Positions 25,933-34,734 of a stretch of DNA of 64,000 bases are shown here, piece by piece. Numbering within the stretch: position 1 is the first letter of the stretch; each line of letters opens with the position of its first letter. The translations under genes were made by a program, and so were the position numbers. Under the pieces are notes generated by a model. That model had not been told where the DNA came from and did not search any database. It saw only the letters and a list, made by a program, of their open reading frames with translations. Source of the stretch: Streptomyces sp. NBC_01237 (GTDB lineage: Bacteria; Actinomycetota; Actinomycetes; Streptomycetales; Streptomycetaceae); contig NZ_CP108508.1 of assembly GCF_035917275.1 (NCBI RefSeq), forward strand, positions 1,674,001 to 1,738,000, written 5' to 3'.

Positions 25933-26604
25933 GTGGCGATCCGGGTCCTGCTGGTCGATGACCAGCCACTGCTGCGCACCGGCTTCCGGATGATTCTGGA
26001 GGCCGAGGGCGACCTCGCGGTGGTCGGTGAGGCCGGGGACGGTCTGCAGGCCATCGATCAGGTCCGGGCGCTGCAGCCCGATGTGGTGCTGATGGACATC
26101 CGTATGCCTCGGATGGACGGTGTGGAGGCCACCCGTCAGATCACCGGTCCGGGCCGGGACGGTCCGGCGAAGGTGCTGGTCCTGACGACGTTCGACCTCG
26201 ACGAGTACGTGGTGGAAGCGCTGCGCGCGGGTGCGAGCGGCTTCCTGCTGAAGGACGCTCCGGCCAATGAGCTGGTTCAGGCCATCCGGGTGGTGGCGGC
26301 GGGTGAGGCGATGCTGGCGCCGAGCATCACGCGCCGGCTGCTGGACAAGTACGCCGATCACCTTCCCTCGGGCGAGGACCCGGTTCCGGACGCGCTGCAC
26401 ACGCTGACGGAGCGCGAGGTGGAAGTGCTGAAGCTGGTGGCGCGCGGGCTGTCCAACGCGGAGATCGCCGCGGACCTGTTCGTCAGCGAGACGACGGTCA
26501 AGACGCACGTGGGGCATGTGCTGACGAAGCTGAGCCTGCGGGACCGCGTGCAGGCCGCCGTCTACGCCTACGAGAGCGGTCTGGTGCGCCCCGGCGCCCA
26601 GTGA
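25933..26604 (+). CDS. NarL/LuxR-family response regulator, orphan
   Basis: 223 residues. The receiver domain has the acidic pair (DD, 9-10), phospho-acceptor Asp55 (VVLMDIRMPRMDG), Thr (LTTFD) and Lys (LLKDAP). The LuxR-type helix-turn-helix (LTEREVEVLKLVARGLSNAEIAADLFVSETTVKTHV) follows. The GTG at 25933 has AAGGAG 5-6 nt upstream, within the stop codon region of the nuclease gene, so it is co-transcribed with it. No histidine kinase is beside it, which is unusual for this family. Its signal and targets are unknown. Confidence 0.92.
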   Translation: MAIRVLLVDDQPLLRTGFRMILEAEGDLAVVGEAGDGLQAIDQVRALQPDVVLMDIRMPRMDGVEATRQITGPGRDGPAKVLVLTTFDLDEYVVEALRAGASGFLLKDAPANELVQAIRVVAAGEAMLAPSITRRLLDKYADHLPSGEDPVPDALHTLTEREVEVLKLVARGLSNAEIAADLFVSETTVKTHVGHVLTKLSLRDRVQAAVYAYESGLVRPGAQ

Positions 26605-26654
26605 CGGCACGGGTCCCGGCGCGGGTGGACGGGGCGGTCGCCGCGCTCGTGTTC

Positions 26655-27356
26655 TCAGCGCGTTCCCGTGACCAGTCCCTGGAGGAACGCGAGATCGACT
26701 TCTTCGAGCGAGCTCACGATCACCCGGCCCGATGCCGGAGCGATCGGCGCCACGGACGGTACGGCGACCACCCGGCACCCCGCGGCCTCCGCCGCGGCGA
26801 CACCCGTGGCGGTGTCCTCGATGACCGCGCAGCGCCACGGGTCGGCCCCGAAGCCGGCGGCGGCGGTGAGGTAGGGCTCCGGGTGCGGCTTCGTCCGGGT
26901 GACCTCGTCGCCGGCGACCGTGAGGGCGAAGTGGTGGTGGCCGACCGAGTCCAGCACCCGGTCGATGATCCGCCGGTGCGAGGCGGAGACGAGGGCGGTC
27001 GGCACGTCGTACGCGGCGAGCTCGGCCAGCAGACGCCCGGCGCCCGGCATCAGCGGCACCCCGCGTCCGATGCGCTTCTCGAAGCGGTCGTTGAGCAGCC
27101 CGGTGAGTTCGTCGAGCGTGATGTCGGCCCCGGTCGAGTCGATGAGGTAGCCGGCGCTGCGGGTCATCGGCCCGCCGACGACCACGTCCCGCCATGCCTC
27201 GTCGAGCCGGTGACCCAGATCGGCGAAGACCTCCACCTCGACGTCCCACCAGAAGCCCTCGGTGTCGACGAGGGTTCCGTCCATGTCGAGAAGGACCGCC
27301 TGCAGGGCGGCGCCTTCGGCCGTGCGAGTCAGGGACGCGGGAACCGTACTGGTCAT
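26655..27356 (-). CDS. HAD-family phosphatase
   Basis: 233-residue haloacid dehalogenase-like hydrolase with motif I DMDGTLVDT (about 20-28), motif II SAS, and motifs III/IV KPHPEPYLTAA and VIEDTATGV. The cap lies between motifs I and II, as in beta-phosphoglucomutase/sugar-phosphatase types. The ATG at 27356 has GGAAGGTG at about 6 nt. It converges with the response regulator gene and lies 140 bp downstream of metH on the same strand. The natural substrate cannot be deduced. Confidence 0.88.
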   Translation of the reverse strand: MTSTVPASLTRTAEGAALQAVLLDMDGTLVDTEGFWWDVEVEVFADLGHRLDEAWRDVVVGGPMTRSAGYLIDSTGADITLDELTGLLNDRFEKRIGRGVPLMPGAGRLLAELAAYDVPTALVSASHRRIIDRVLDSVGHHHFALTVAGDEVTRTKPHPEPYLTAAAGFGADPWRCAVIEDTATGVAAAEAAGCRVVAVPSVAPIAPASGRVIVSSLEEVDLAFLQGLVTGTR

Positions 27357-27496
27357 CCGGCACACCTTCCGTAGGGACGAGAAGGCCGGCCGCCGTCCCG
27401 GTGGGGAGGGCGACCGGCCTGCACTGGACCGACCAGTGTACGACTCGTCCGGCTACCGCGCGGGGAACGGCGTCCTGCCGCGCGGGGAACAGTGCC

Positions 27497-30400
27497 TCAC
27501 CGGGCGTTGAAGTACTTCGCCTCGGGGTGGTGGATGACGATCGCGTCGGTGGACTGCTCCGGGTGCAGCTGGAACTCCTCGGAGAGCTTGACCCCGATCC
27601 GCTCCGGCTCCAGGAGCTCGGCGATCTTCGCCCGGTCCTCCAGATCGGGGCAGGCGCCGTAGCCGAGGGAGAAGCGCGCGCCGCGGTACTTCAGCGCGAA
27701 CATGTCCTCGACGTCGGCGGGGTCCTCGCCGGCGAAGCCCAGCTCGCTGCGGACCCGGGCGTGCCAGTACTCCGCCAGGGCCTCGGCGAGCTGTACGGAC
27801 AGGCCGTGCAGCTCCAGGTAGTCACGGTAGGAGTTGGCCTCGAAGAGCTCGGCGGTGGCCTCGCCGATCTTCGAGCCGACGGTGACGACCTGGAGGCCGA
27901 TGACATCCACCTCACCGGACTCCTCGGGGCGGAAGAAGTCGGCGAGACACAGGCGCCGGCCGCGGCGCTGGCGCGGGAAGGTGAACCGGGTGCGCTCCGA
28001 GCCGTCCTCGTGGAGCAGGATCAGGTCGTCGCCCTTGGAGACGCAGGGGAAGTAGCCGTAGACGACGGCCGCCTCCAGCATGTTCTCGGTGTGGAGCTTG
28101 TCGAGCCAGCCACGCAGGTGCGGGCGGCCCTCGGTCTCCACCAGCTCCTCGTACGTCGGTCCGTCGCCGGTACGGGCCTGCTTGAGGCCCCACTGACCCT
28201 TGAAGAGCGCGCCCTCGTCCAGCCAGGAGGCGTACTCCTTGAGCTGGATGCCCTTGACGACCCGGGTGCCCCGGAACGGCGGCTCGGGGATGGGGTTGTC
28301 CGTCGCGACGTCGGAGCGGACGCCCTCCTCCGGCTCCGACACCTCCAGGACGGCCGCCTCCCGCTTGGGCACCCGGCGCTGCTTCAGCTCGGGGAGCGTG
28401 GCGCCGGGGACTCCGCGCTTGACGGCGACGAGGGCGTCCATCAGCCGCAGGCCCTCGAAGGCGTCGCGGGCGTAGCGCACCTCGCCCTCGTAGATCTCGT
28501 GGAGGTCCTGTTCGACATAGGCCCGGGTGAGGGCGGCACCGCCGAGGATCACCGGGTAGTCGGCGGCCAGCTTGCGCTGGTTCAGCTCCTGGAGGTTCTC
28601 CTTCATGATCACGGTGGACTTCACCAGGAGACCGGACATGCCGATGACGTCGGCGCGGTGCTCCTCGGCGGCTTCCAGGATCGCGGAGACGGGCTGCTTG
28701 ATGCCCAGGTTGACGACGTTGTAGCCGTTGTTGGACAGGATGATGTCGACGAGGTTCTTGCCGATGTCGTGGACGTCGCCGCGGACGGTGGCCAGCACGA
28801 TGGTGCCCTTGCCGTCCGCGTCCGACTTCTCCATGTGGGGCTCCAGGTGGGCCACCGCGGTCTTCATGACCTCGGCGGACTGGAGCACGAACGGCAGCTG
28901 CATCTGGCCCGAGCCGAAGAGCTCTCCGACGACCTTCATGCCTTCGAGCAGGATGTTGTTGACGATGTCCAGGGCGGGCGTGTCCTGGAGGGCCTCGTCG
29001 AGGTCGGCCTGCAGACCGTTCTTCTCGCCGTCGATGATGCGGCGCTGAAGGCGCTCGTCCAGCGGCAGGGCGAGCAGCTCCTCGGCCTTGCCCGCCTTCA
29101 TGGACTTCATGTTGACGCCCTCGAACAGCTCCATGAGCTTCTGCAGGGGGTCGTAGCCCTCGGCGCGGCGGTCGTAGATCAGGTCGAGGGCGACCTTGAC
29201 CTGCTCCTCCTCCAGGCGCGCGATCGGAAGGATCTTGGAGGCGTGCACGATCGCGGAGTCGAGACCCGCCTTGACGCACTCGTCGAGGAAGACGGAGTTC
29301 AGCACCACGCGGGCGGCCGGGTTGAGGCCGAAGGAGATGTTGGACAGGCCCAGTGTGGTCTGGACGTCGGGGTGGCGCTTCTTCAGCTCGCGGATGGCCC
29401 CGATGGTGGCGATCCCGTCGCCGCGGGACTCCTCCTGACCGGTGCAGATGGTGAAGGTGAGGGTGTCGATGAGGATGTCCGACTCGTGGATGCCCCAGTT
29501 GGTGGTGAGGTCCTCGATGAGCCGCTCGGCGATGGCGACCTTGTGCTCGATGGTGCGGGCCTGGCCCTCCTCGTCGATGGTCAGGGCGATCAGTGCGGCA
29601 CCGTGCTCCGAGGCCAGCGCGCTGACCAGTGCGAAGCGGGACTCGGGGCCGTCGCCGTCCTCGTAGTTGACGGAGTTCAGCACGGCACGGCCGCCGAGCT
29701 TCTCCAGGCCGGCGCGCAGCACGGGCAGCTCGGTGGAGTCCAGCACGATCGGGAGGGTGGAGGCGGTCGCGAAGCGGCCCGCCAGCTCCTCCATGTCGGC
29801 GACGCCGTCGCGGCCCACATAGTCGACGCAGAGGTCGAGCATGTGCGCGCCCTCGCGGATCTGGTCGCGGGCCATCTCGACGCAGTCGTCCCAGCGGGCT
29901 TCCAGCATCGCGTCGCGGAACTTCTTCGAGCCGTTGGCGTTCGTACGCTCACCGATCGCGAGGTACGAGGTGTCCTGGCGGAAGGGGACGGTCTGGTAGA
30001 GCGAGGCGGCACCGGGCTCGGGGCGCGGTTCGCGCACCGTGGGGGCCGTGCCGCGGACCCGCTCGACGACCTGGCGCAGGTGCTCCGGCGTCGTACCGCA
30101 GCAGCCGCCGACCAGGGAGAGGCCGTATTCGCGTACGAAGGTCTCCTGGGCGTCCGCGAGCTCGGACGGGCCCAGCGGGTAGTGCGCGCCGTCCTTGCCG
30201 AGCACCGGGAGTCCCGCGTTCGGCATGCAGGAGATCGGGATCCGGGAGTGCCGGGCGAGGTAGCGCAGGTGCTCGCTCATCTCGGCGGGGCCGGTGGCGC
30301 AGTTCAGGCCGATCATGTCGATGCCGAGCGGCTCCAGCGCGGTGAGCGCGGCGCCGATCTCGGAGCCGAGCAGCATGGTGCCGGTCGTCTCGACGGTGAC

Positions 30401-31009
30401 GGAGCAGATCAGCGGCAGGTTGCTGCCGGTGGCCTCCAGGGCCCGCCGGGCACCGATGATCGACGCCTTGGTCTGCAGCAGGTCCTGGGTGGTCTCCACC
30501 AGGAGGGCGTCGGCGCCACCGGCGATCATGCCTTCGGCGTTCTGCTGGTAGGCGTCGCGGAGCTTGCCGTACGGGGCGTGGCCCAGGGTCGGCAGCTTGG
30601 TGCCCGGTCCCATGGAGCCCAGCACCCAGCGCTGCTGTCCGGTCGACGCGGTGAACTCGTCGGCGACCTCACGGGCGATCCGGGCGCCGGACTCGGAGAG
30701 CTCGTGGACGCGCTCGGGGATGTCGTACTCGCCGAGGGCCGCGAGGTTCGCCCCGAAGGTGTTCGTCTCGACGCAGTCGACACCGACCGCGAAGTACTCC
30801 TCGTGCACCGAGCGGACGATGTCGGGGCGGGTGACATTGAGGATCTCGTTGCATCCTTCGAGGTTCTCGAAGTCCTCAAGGGTGGGGTCCTGTGCCTGGA
30901 GCATGGTGCCCATGGCACCGTCGGCCACCACCACACGGGTGGCGAGCGCCTCTCGGAGGGCGTCGACTCGGGTCCGGCTTTCGGCGGCGGATGTCGGCAA
31001 CGAGGCCAT
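27497..31009 (-). CDS. metH: Cobalamin-dependent methionine synthase MetH
   Basis: 1170-residue enzyme transferring a methyl group from methyltetrahydrofolate to homocysteine. Domains in order: homocysteine-binding barrel (with zinc ligands near GGCCGTTPEHLRQ), pterin-binding barrel (AIGERTNANGSKKFRDAM), cobalamin cap and B12 domain (RGDVHDIGKNLVDIIL, His ligand), and the SAM-dependent reactivation domain. The ATG at 31009 is chosen because GGGAGATC lies 6 nt upstream; the longer frame is not needed. It is divergent from gylR. No cobalamin riboswitch was recognised in the 241-bp leader. Confidence 0.97.
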   Translation of the reverse strand: MASLPTSAAESRTRVDALREALATRVVVADGAMGTMLQAQDPTLEDFENLEGCNEILNVTRPDIVRSVHEEYFAVGVDCVETNTFGANLAALGEYDIPERVHELSESGARIAREVADEFTASTGQQRWVLGSMGPGTKLPTLGHAPYGKLRDAYQQNAEGMIAGGADALLVETTQDLLQTKASIIGARRALEATGSNLPLICSVTVETTGTMLLGSEIGAALTALEPLGIDMIGLNCATGPAEMSEHLRYLARHSRIPISCMPNAGLPVLGKDGAHYPLGPSELADAQETFVREYGLSLVGGCCGTTPEHLRQVVERVRGTAPTVREPRPEPGAASLYQTVPFRQDTSYLAIGERTNANGSKKFRDAMLEARWDDCVEMARDQIREGAHMLDLCVDYVGRDGVADMEELAGRFATASTLPIVLDSTELPVLRAGLEKLGGRAVLNSVNYEDGDGPESRFALVSALASEHGAALIALTIDEEGQARTIEHKVAIAERLIEDLTTNWGIHESDILIDTLTFTICTGQEESRGDGIATIGAIRELKKRHPDVQTTLGLSNISFGLNPAARVVLNSVFLDECVKAGLDSAIVHASKILPIARLEEEQVKVALDLIYDRRAEGYDPLQKLMELFEGVNMKSMKAGKAEELLALPLDERLQRRIIDGEKNGLQADLDEALQDTPALDIVNNILLEGMKVVGELFGSGQMQLPFVLQSAEVMKTAVAHLEPHMEKSDADGKGTIVLATVRGDVHDIGKNLVDIILSNNGYNVVNLGIKQPVSAILEAAEEHRADVIGMSGLLVKSTVIMKENLQELNQRKLAADYPVILGGAALTRAYVEQDLHEIYEGEVRYARDAFEGLRLMDALVAVKRGVPGATLPELKQRRVPKREAAVLEVSEPEEGVRSDVATDNPIPEPPFRGTRVVKGIQLKEYASWLDEGALFKGQWGLKQARTGDGPTYEELVETEGRPHLRGWLDKLHTENMLEAAVVYGYFPCVSKGDDLILLHEDGSERTRFTFPRQRRGRRLCLADFFRPEESGEVDVIGLQVVTVGSKIGEATAELFEANSYRDYLELHGLSVQLAEALAEYWHARVRSELGFAGEDPADVEDMFALKYRGARFSLGYGACPDLEDRAKIAELLEPERIGVKLSEEFQLHPEQSTDAIVIHHPEAKYFNAR

Positions 31010-31207
31010 GGATGATCTCCCAGGGATGCGACGGCTGTCGGCTTTGCGACCCTCTGTAGGAAGGCGCACCCCGCCAGGGTAGCCGGACGCCGCCGTGCCC
31101 CGTCAGTGCGTTCAAGGTGCGGACTGCATGCTGTGCCCGGGGAACAGCACGTTGCGAGTGGTGGGGCAGAGTTTCCCAGGGGTCGAGCACAGGTCGGCAT
31201 CGACCGA

Positions 31208-31227
31208 TAGTGTTCAGCATTGTCGAA
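31208..31227 (+). promoter_or_regulatory. gylR -10 and overlapping operator
   Basis: TAGTGT (31208-31213) looks like a -10 box. TTCAGCATTGTCGAA (31213-31227) overlaps its end and matches 12 of 15 positions of the glpF-proximal palindrome. This is a candidate autoregulatory GylR site. Confidence 0.55.
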
Positions 31228-31250
31228 CCGAGGTGGAGGAGTACGGCGCG

Positions 31251-32015
31251 ATGGCCAAGAACATCCAGTCGCTGGAGCGGGCGGCCGCGATGCTGCGTCT
31301 GCTGGCGGGCGGCGAGCGCCGGCTCGGCCTCTCCGACATCGCCTCCTCCCTGGGGCTGGCCAAGGGCACCGCCCACGGCATTCTGCGCACGCTCCAGCTG
31401 GAGGGCTTCGTCGAGCAGGACGCGGCGTCCGGCCGCTATCAGCTCGGCGCCGAACTGCTGCGGCTCGGCAACAGCTATCTGGACGTCCACGAACTGCGGG
31501 CGCGCGCCCTGGTGTGGACCGACGACCTGGCCCGCTCCAGCGGCGAGAGCGTCCATCTGGGCGTCCTGCACCAGCACGGCGTCCTCATCGTCCACCACGT
31601 CTTCCGGCCCGACGACAGCCGCCAGGTCCTGGAGGTCGGGGCCATGCAGCCACTGCACTCCACGGCGCTGGGCAAGGTGCTCTCGGCCTTCGACCCGGTG
31701 GCGCACAGCGAGGTCATGGAGACGGAGCGGCGGTCCTTCACCAACCGCACCGTCACCGCCGCGGACGAGTTCGAGTCGCTGCTCGACCTGATCCGGGCAC
31801 GCGGCTGGGCCACCGACGTGGAGGAGACCTGGGAAGGGGTGGCCGCCGTGGCCGCACCCGTCCACGACCGGCGGCGGATGCCGGTGGGCGCGGTGGCCGT
31901 CACCGGAGCGGTGGAGCGGGTCTGCCCGGGCGGCGAGCTGCGCCCCGAGCTGATCGCGGCGGTACGGGACTGCGCCCGCGCGGTCTCCCGGGACCTGGGC
32001 GCCGGCCGCTTCTGA
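31251..32015 (+). CDS. gylR: IclR-family regulator GylR of glycerol operon
   Basis: 254 residues. N-terminal IclR winged helix (NIQSLERAAAMLRLL, DIASSLGLAKGTAHGILRTL) and C-terminal effector domain (LGVLHQHGVLIVHHV, LHSTALGKVLSAF, GVAAVAAPVHD). In S. coelicolor GylR represses gylR itself and the gylCABX operon and is relieved by glycerol 3-phosphate or glycerol; the arrangement here is the same, with glpF, glpK and glpD directly downstream. The ATG at 31251 has GGTGGAGGAG about 9 nt upstream. Related palindromes lie before gylR and before glpF. Identity is strongly supported by context. Confidence 0.92.
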   Translation: MAKNIQSLERAAAMLRLLAGGERRLGLSDIASSLGLAKGTAHGILRTLQLEGFVEQDAASGRYQLGAELLRLGNSYLDVHELRARALVWTDDLARSSGESVHLGVLHQHGVLIVHHVFRPDDSRQVLEVGAMQPLHSTALGKVLSAFDPVAHSEVMETERRSFTNRTVTAADEFESLLDLIRARGWATDVEETWEGVAAVAAPVHDRRRMPVGAVAVTGAVERVCPGGELRPELIAAVRDCARAVSRDLGAGRF

Positions 32016-32179
32016 TCCGACCGGCCCCGCCGCGCCGACTCCCGCGCAGGCCGCCGCACCCGCCGCACCGACTCCCGCACCCGCACCCGCCGGCACCGGC
32101 CGAGGCCGTAACGATCGGGTCCCGTACCGAGTCGTACGCCACACACCCTTGACGCTTCATTCATTCGGGAGAAACACTG

Positions 32180-32204
32180 CCGTTCAACGGTCGGCATTGC
32201 CGAA
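32180..32204 (+). promoter_or_regulatory. Tandem palindromes, candidate GylR operator
   Basis: CCGTTCAACGG (32180-32190) is a perfect 11-bp palindrome, followed directly by TCGGCATTGCCGA (32191-32203), a perfect 13-bp palindrome. The second resembles the site before gylR (shared core GCATTG, flanked by CGAA). It lies just upstream of or over the likely -35 of the glpF promoter. Confidence 0.6.
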
Positions 32205-32233
32205 CACCTAACGGAATTTCCGCGTTAGGGTGT
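32204..32233 (+). promoter_or_regulatory. Inverted repeat over glpF promoter
   Basis: ACACCTAACG and CGTTAGGGTGT are inverted copies apart from one extra G, separated by GAATTTCCG. The right arm contains TAGGGT, a possible -10. It could be a second regulator site or a leader-RNA hairpin. Confidence 0.45.
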
Positions 32234-32363
32234 GACAGTGCCAAGGGCCGGCCAAGCCCTACAGGTGGAGTGACCACACTTCGTGGGTACCCACCTGGGG
32301 CGCGATTCACCGGAGGGACCCGGTGAGTCGCCTTCCCCTGGACGAACGACAAAGGAGTCGCGG

Positions 32364-33137
32364 GTGTCCAGCTCCGACATCTTCATCGGCGAGACCATAG
32401 GTACCGCCGTACTCATCCTGCTGGGCGGCGGCGTCTGTGCCGCCGTCACGCTGAAGCGCTCCAAGGCGTTCAACGCCGGCTGGCTCGCCATCACCTTCGG
32501 GTGGGGCTTCGCCGTGCTCACCGGCGCGTACATATCCGCCGGCACCTCCGGCGCCCACCTCAACCCGGCGGTGACCGTCGGCCTCGCGATCAAGGGCGCC
32601 ACCGAGTGGAGCGACGTCCCGGTCTACTTCGCCGGGCAGCTCCTCGGCGCGATGATCGGCGCGGTGCTCGTCTGGGCCGCGTACTTCGGTCACTTCAAGG
32701 CACATCTGAACGACCCCGAGGTCGCGCAGCAGAAGACGGCGAACCCGGGTCCGGTGCACGGCGTCTTCTTCACCTCGCCGGAGATCCGCAACGTCGGCCA
32801 GAACATGGCGACCGAGATCATCGCGACCACCGTCCTGGTGCTCGCCATCCTCACCCAGAGCACGATCCCCGGCCTCGGTCCGGACGATCCGAAGGGTCCG
32901 GGCGTGCTCGGCGCCATGATCACCGCGTTCGTCGTCGTCGGTCTGGGCCTCTCGCTCGGCGGCCCGACCGGATACGCGATCAACCCGGTCCGTGACCTCG
33001 GCCCCCGAATCGTGCACGCTCTGCTTCCACTGCCCAACAAGGGCGGCTCGGACTGGAGCTATGCCCTGATCCCCGTGGCGGGTCCGCTGATCGGCGGCGC
33101 CCTCGCGGGCGGGATCTACCAGCTCGCCTTCGCCTGA
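32364..33137 (+). CDS. glpF: Glycerol facilitator GlpF (MIP family)
   Basis: 257-residue aquaglyceroporin with six membrane spans. The first half-helix has the canonical NPA ([11 protein letters not shown]); the second reads NPV ([12 protein letters not shown]) instead of NPA, with the Arg of the selectivity filter and the Asp typical of glycerol channels retained. The GTG at 32364 has AAAGGAG 6 nt upstream and removes a non-hydrophobic extension. First gene of glpF-glpK-glpD, 41 bp from glpK. It imports glycerol, which GlpK traps as glycerol 3-phosphate. Confidence 0.95.
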   Translation: MSSSDIFIGETIGTAVLILLGGGVCAAVTLKRSKAFNAGWLAITFGWGFAVLTGAYISAGTSGAHLNPAVTVGLAIKGATEWSDVPVYFAGQLLGAMIGAVLVWAAYFGHFKAHLNDPEVAQQKTANPGPVHGVFFTSPEIRNVGQNMATEIIATTVLVLAILTQSTIPGLGPDDPKGPGVLGAMITAFVVVGLGLSLGGPTGYAINPVRDLGPRIVHALLPLPNKGGSDWSYALIPVAGPLIGGALAGGIYQLAFA

Positions 33138-33178
33138 GCCATTCAGAGCCGTACACACAGACTTTCCGGGAGCACACC

Positions 33179-34729
33179 GTGACCGACGCACACACCACCG
33201 GGACCCATGGCACCGGGCCGTTCATCGCGGCCATCGACCAGGGCACCACCTCCAGCCGCTGCATCGTCTTCGACAAGGACGGCCGGATCGTCTCCGTCGA
33301 CCAGAAGGAGCACGAGCAGATCTTCCCGAAGCCGGGATGGGTCGAGCACGACGCGACCGAGATCTGGGAGAACGTCCAGGAGGTCGTCGCCTCGGCCATC
33401 GTCAAGGCGGGCATCACCTCCGCCGACGTCAAGGCGATCGGCATCACCAACCAGCGCGAGACCACCCTGCTCTGGGACAAGAACACCGGCGAGCCCGTCC
33501 ACAACGCGCTGGTCTGGCAGGACACCCGCACGGACGCGCTCTGCAAGGAGCTGGGCCGCAACGTCGGCCAGGACCGCTTCCGCCGCGAGACGGGTCTGCC
33601 GCTCGCCTCGTACTTCGCCGGGCCCAAGGTCCGCTGGCTGCTCGACAACGTCGAGGGACTCCGCGAGCGCGCCGAGCGCGGCGACATCCTCTTCGGCACC
33701 ATGGACTCCTGGGTCATCTGGAATCTGACCGGCGGCACCGACGGCGGCGTCCATGTCACCGACGTCACGAACGCCTCGCGCACCCTCCTGATGAACCTGC
33801 ACACGATGGCGTGGGACGAGAAGATCCTCCACTCCATCGGCATCCCCGCCGCCGTGCTCCCCGAGATCCGTTCCTCCGCCGAGGTGTACGGCTCCGCCAA
33901 GGGCGGAGTGCTCGACGGGGTCCCGGTGGCCTCCGCGCTCGGTGACCAGCAGGCCGCGCTGTTCGGCCAGACGTGTTTCGCCGAGGGCGAGGCCAAGTCC
34001 ACGTACGGCACCGGCACCTTCATGCTGATGAACACCGGCCACACCCCGGTGAACTCGTACAACGGTCTGCTCACCACGGTGGGCTACCAGATCGGTGACC
34101 AGCGCCCGGTGTACGCCCTGGAGGGCTCCATCGCGGTCACCGGTTCGCTGGTGCAGTGGATGCGCGACCAGATGGGCCTGATCAAGTCCGCGGCCGAGAT
34201 CGAGACGCTGGCCTCCTCGGTCGAGGACAACGGCGGCGCCTACTTCGTCCCCGCCTTCTCCGGCCTGTTCGCCCCGTACTGGCGCCCCGACGCCCGCGGC
34301 ATCATCGCCGGTCTCACCCGCTACGTCACCAAGGCGCACATCGCCCGTGCCGTACTCGAAGCCACCGCCTGGCAGACCCGCGAGATCAGCGACGCCATGA
34401 CCAAGGACTCCGGCGTCGAGCTCGCGGCGCTCAAGGTCGACGGCGGCATGACCTCCAACAACCTGCTGATGCAGACGCTCGCCGACTTCCTCGACGCACC
34501 CGTGGTGCGCCCGATGGTCGCCGAGACCACCTGCCTCGGCGCCGCCTACGCCGCCGGTCTGGCCGTCGGCTTCTGGCCGGACACCGATGCCCTGCGCGCC
34601 AACTGGCGCCGGGCCGCGGAGTGGACCCCCCGCATGGACGCGGAGACCCGCGACCGCGAGTACAAGAGCTGGCTCAAGGCCGTGCAGCGGACCATGGGCT
34701 GGCTCGACGACAGCACAGTCGAGGAGTAA
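33179..34729 (+). CDS. glpK: Glycerol kinase GlpK
   Basis: 516-residue FGGY-family kinase converting glycerol to glycerol 3-phosphate. The N-terminal phosphate loop [11 protein letters not shown] (about residues 18-28), the glycerol-binding [11 protein letters not shown] and WQDTR segments, [12 protein letters not shown] and the C-terminal [11 protein letters not shown] signature are all intact. The GTG at 33179 has GGGAG 6 nt upstream. Together with glpF and glpD it forms the gyl operon; glpD begins 5 bp after its stop. Confidence 0.97.
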   Translation: MTDAHTTGTHGTGPFIAAIDQGTTSSRCIVFDKDGRIVSVDQKEHEQIFPKPGWVEHDATEIWENVQEVVASAIVKAGITSADVKAIGITNQRETTLLWDKNTGEPVHNALVWQDTRTDALCKELGRNVGQDRFRRETGLPLASYFAGPKVRWLLDNVEGLRERAERGDILFGTMDSWVIWNLTGGTDGGVHVTDVTNASRTLLMNLHTMAWDEKILHSIGIPAAVLPEIRSSAEVYGSAKGGVLDGVPVASALGDQQAALFGQTCFAEGEAKSTYGTGTFMLMNTGHTPVNSYNGLLTTVGYQIGDQRPVYALEGSIAVTGSLVQWMRDQMGLIKSAAEIETLASSVEDNGGAYFVPAFSGLFAPYWRPDARGIIAGLTRYVTKAHIARAVLEATAWQTREISDAMTKDSGVELAALKVDGGMTSNNLLMQTLADFLDAPVVRPMVAETTCLGAAYAAGLAVGFWPDTDALRANWRRAAEWTPRMDAETRDREYKSWLKAVQRTMGWLDDSTVEE

Positions 34730-34734
34730 TCACC

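Larger units (their letters stand above)
32016..32363 (+). other. 348-bp gylR-glpF intergenic region
   Basis: No gene is seen. A Pro-codon-like CCGCACCC-rich stretch follows gylR (32040-32100). Then come palindromes at 32180-32204 and an inverted repeat at 32204-32233 containing a TAGGGT -10-like box (32226-32231), and a leader of about 130 bp to the glpF ribosome site. Confidence 0.7.

Noticed and set aside
27194..31015. A 1273-codon open frame on the plus strand
   Set aside because: It is exactly antisense to metH, whose domains and motifs are complete. High GC leaves the opposite frame open; the translation is low-complexity and Val/Gly/Asp-rich.
31010..31250. Cobalamin or SAM riboswitch before metH
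   Set aside because: No B12-box or S-box-like core was recognised by eye in the leader; a covariance-model search would settle it.
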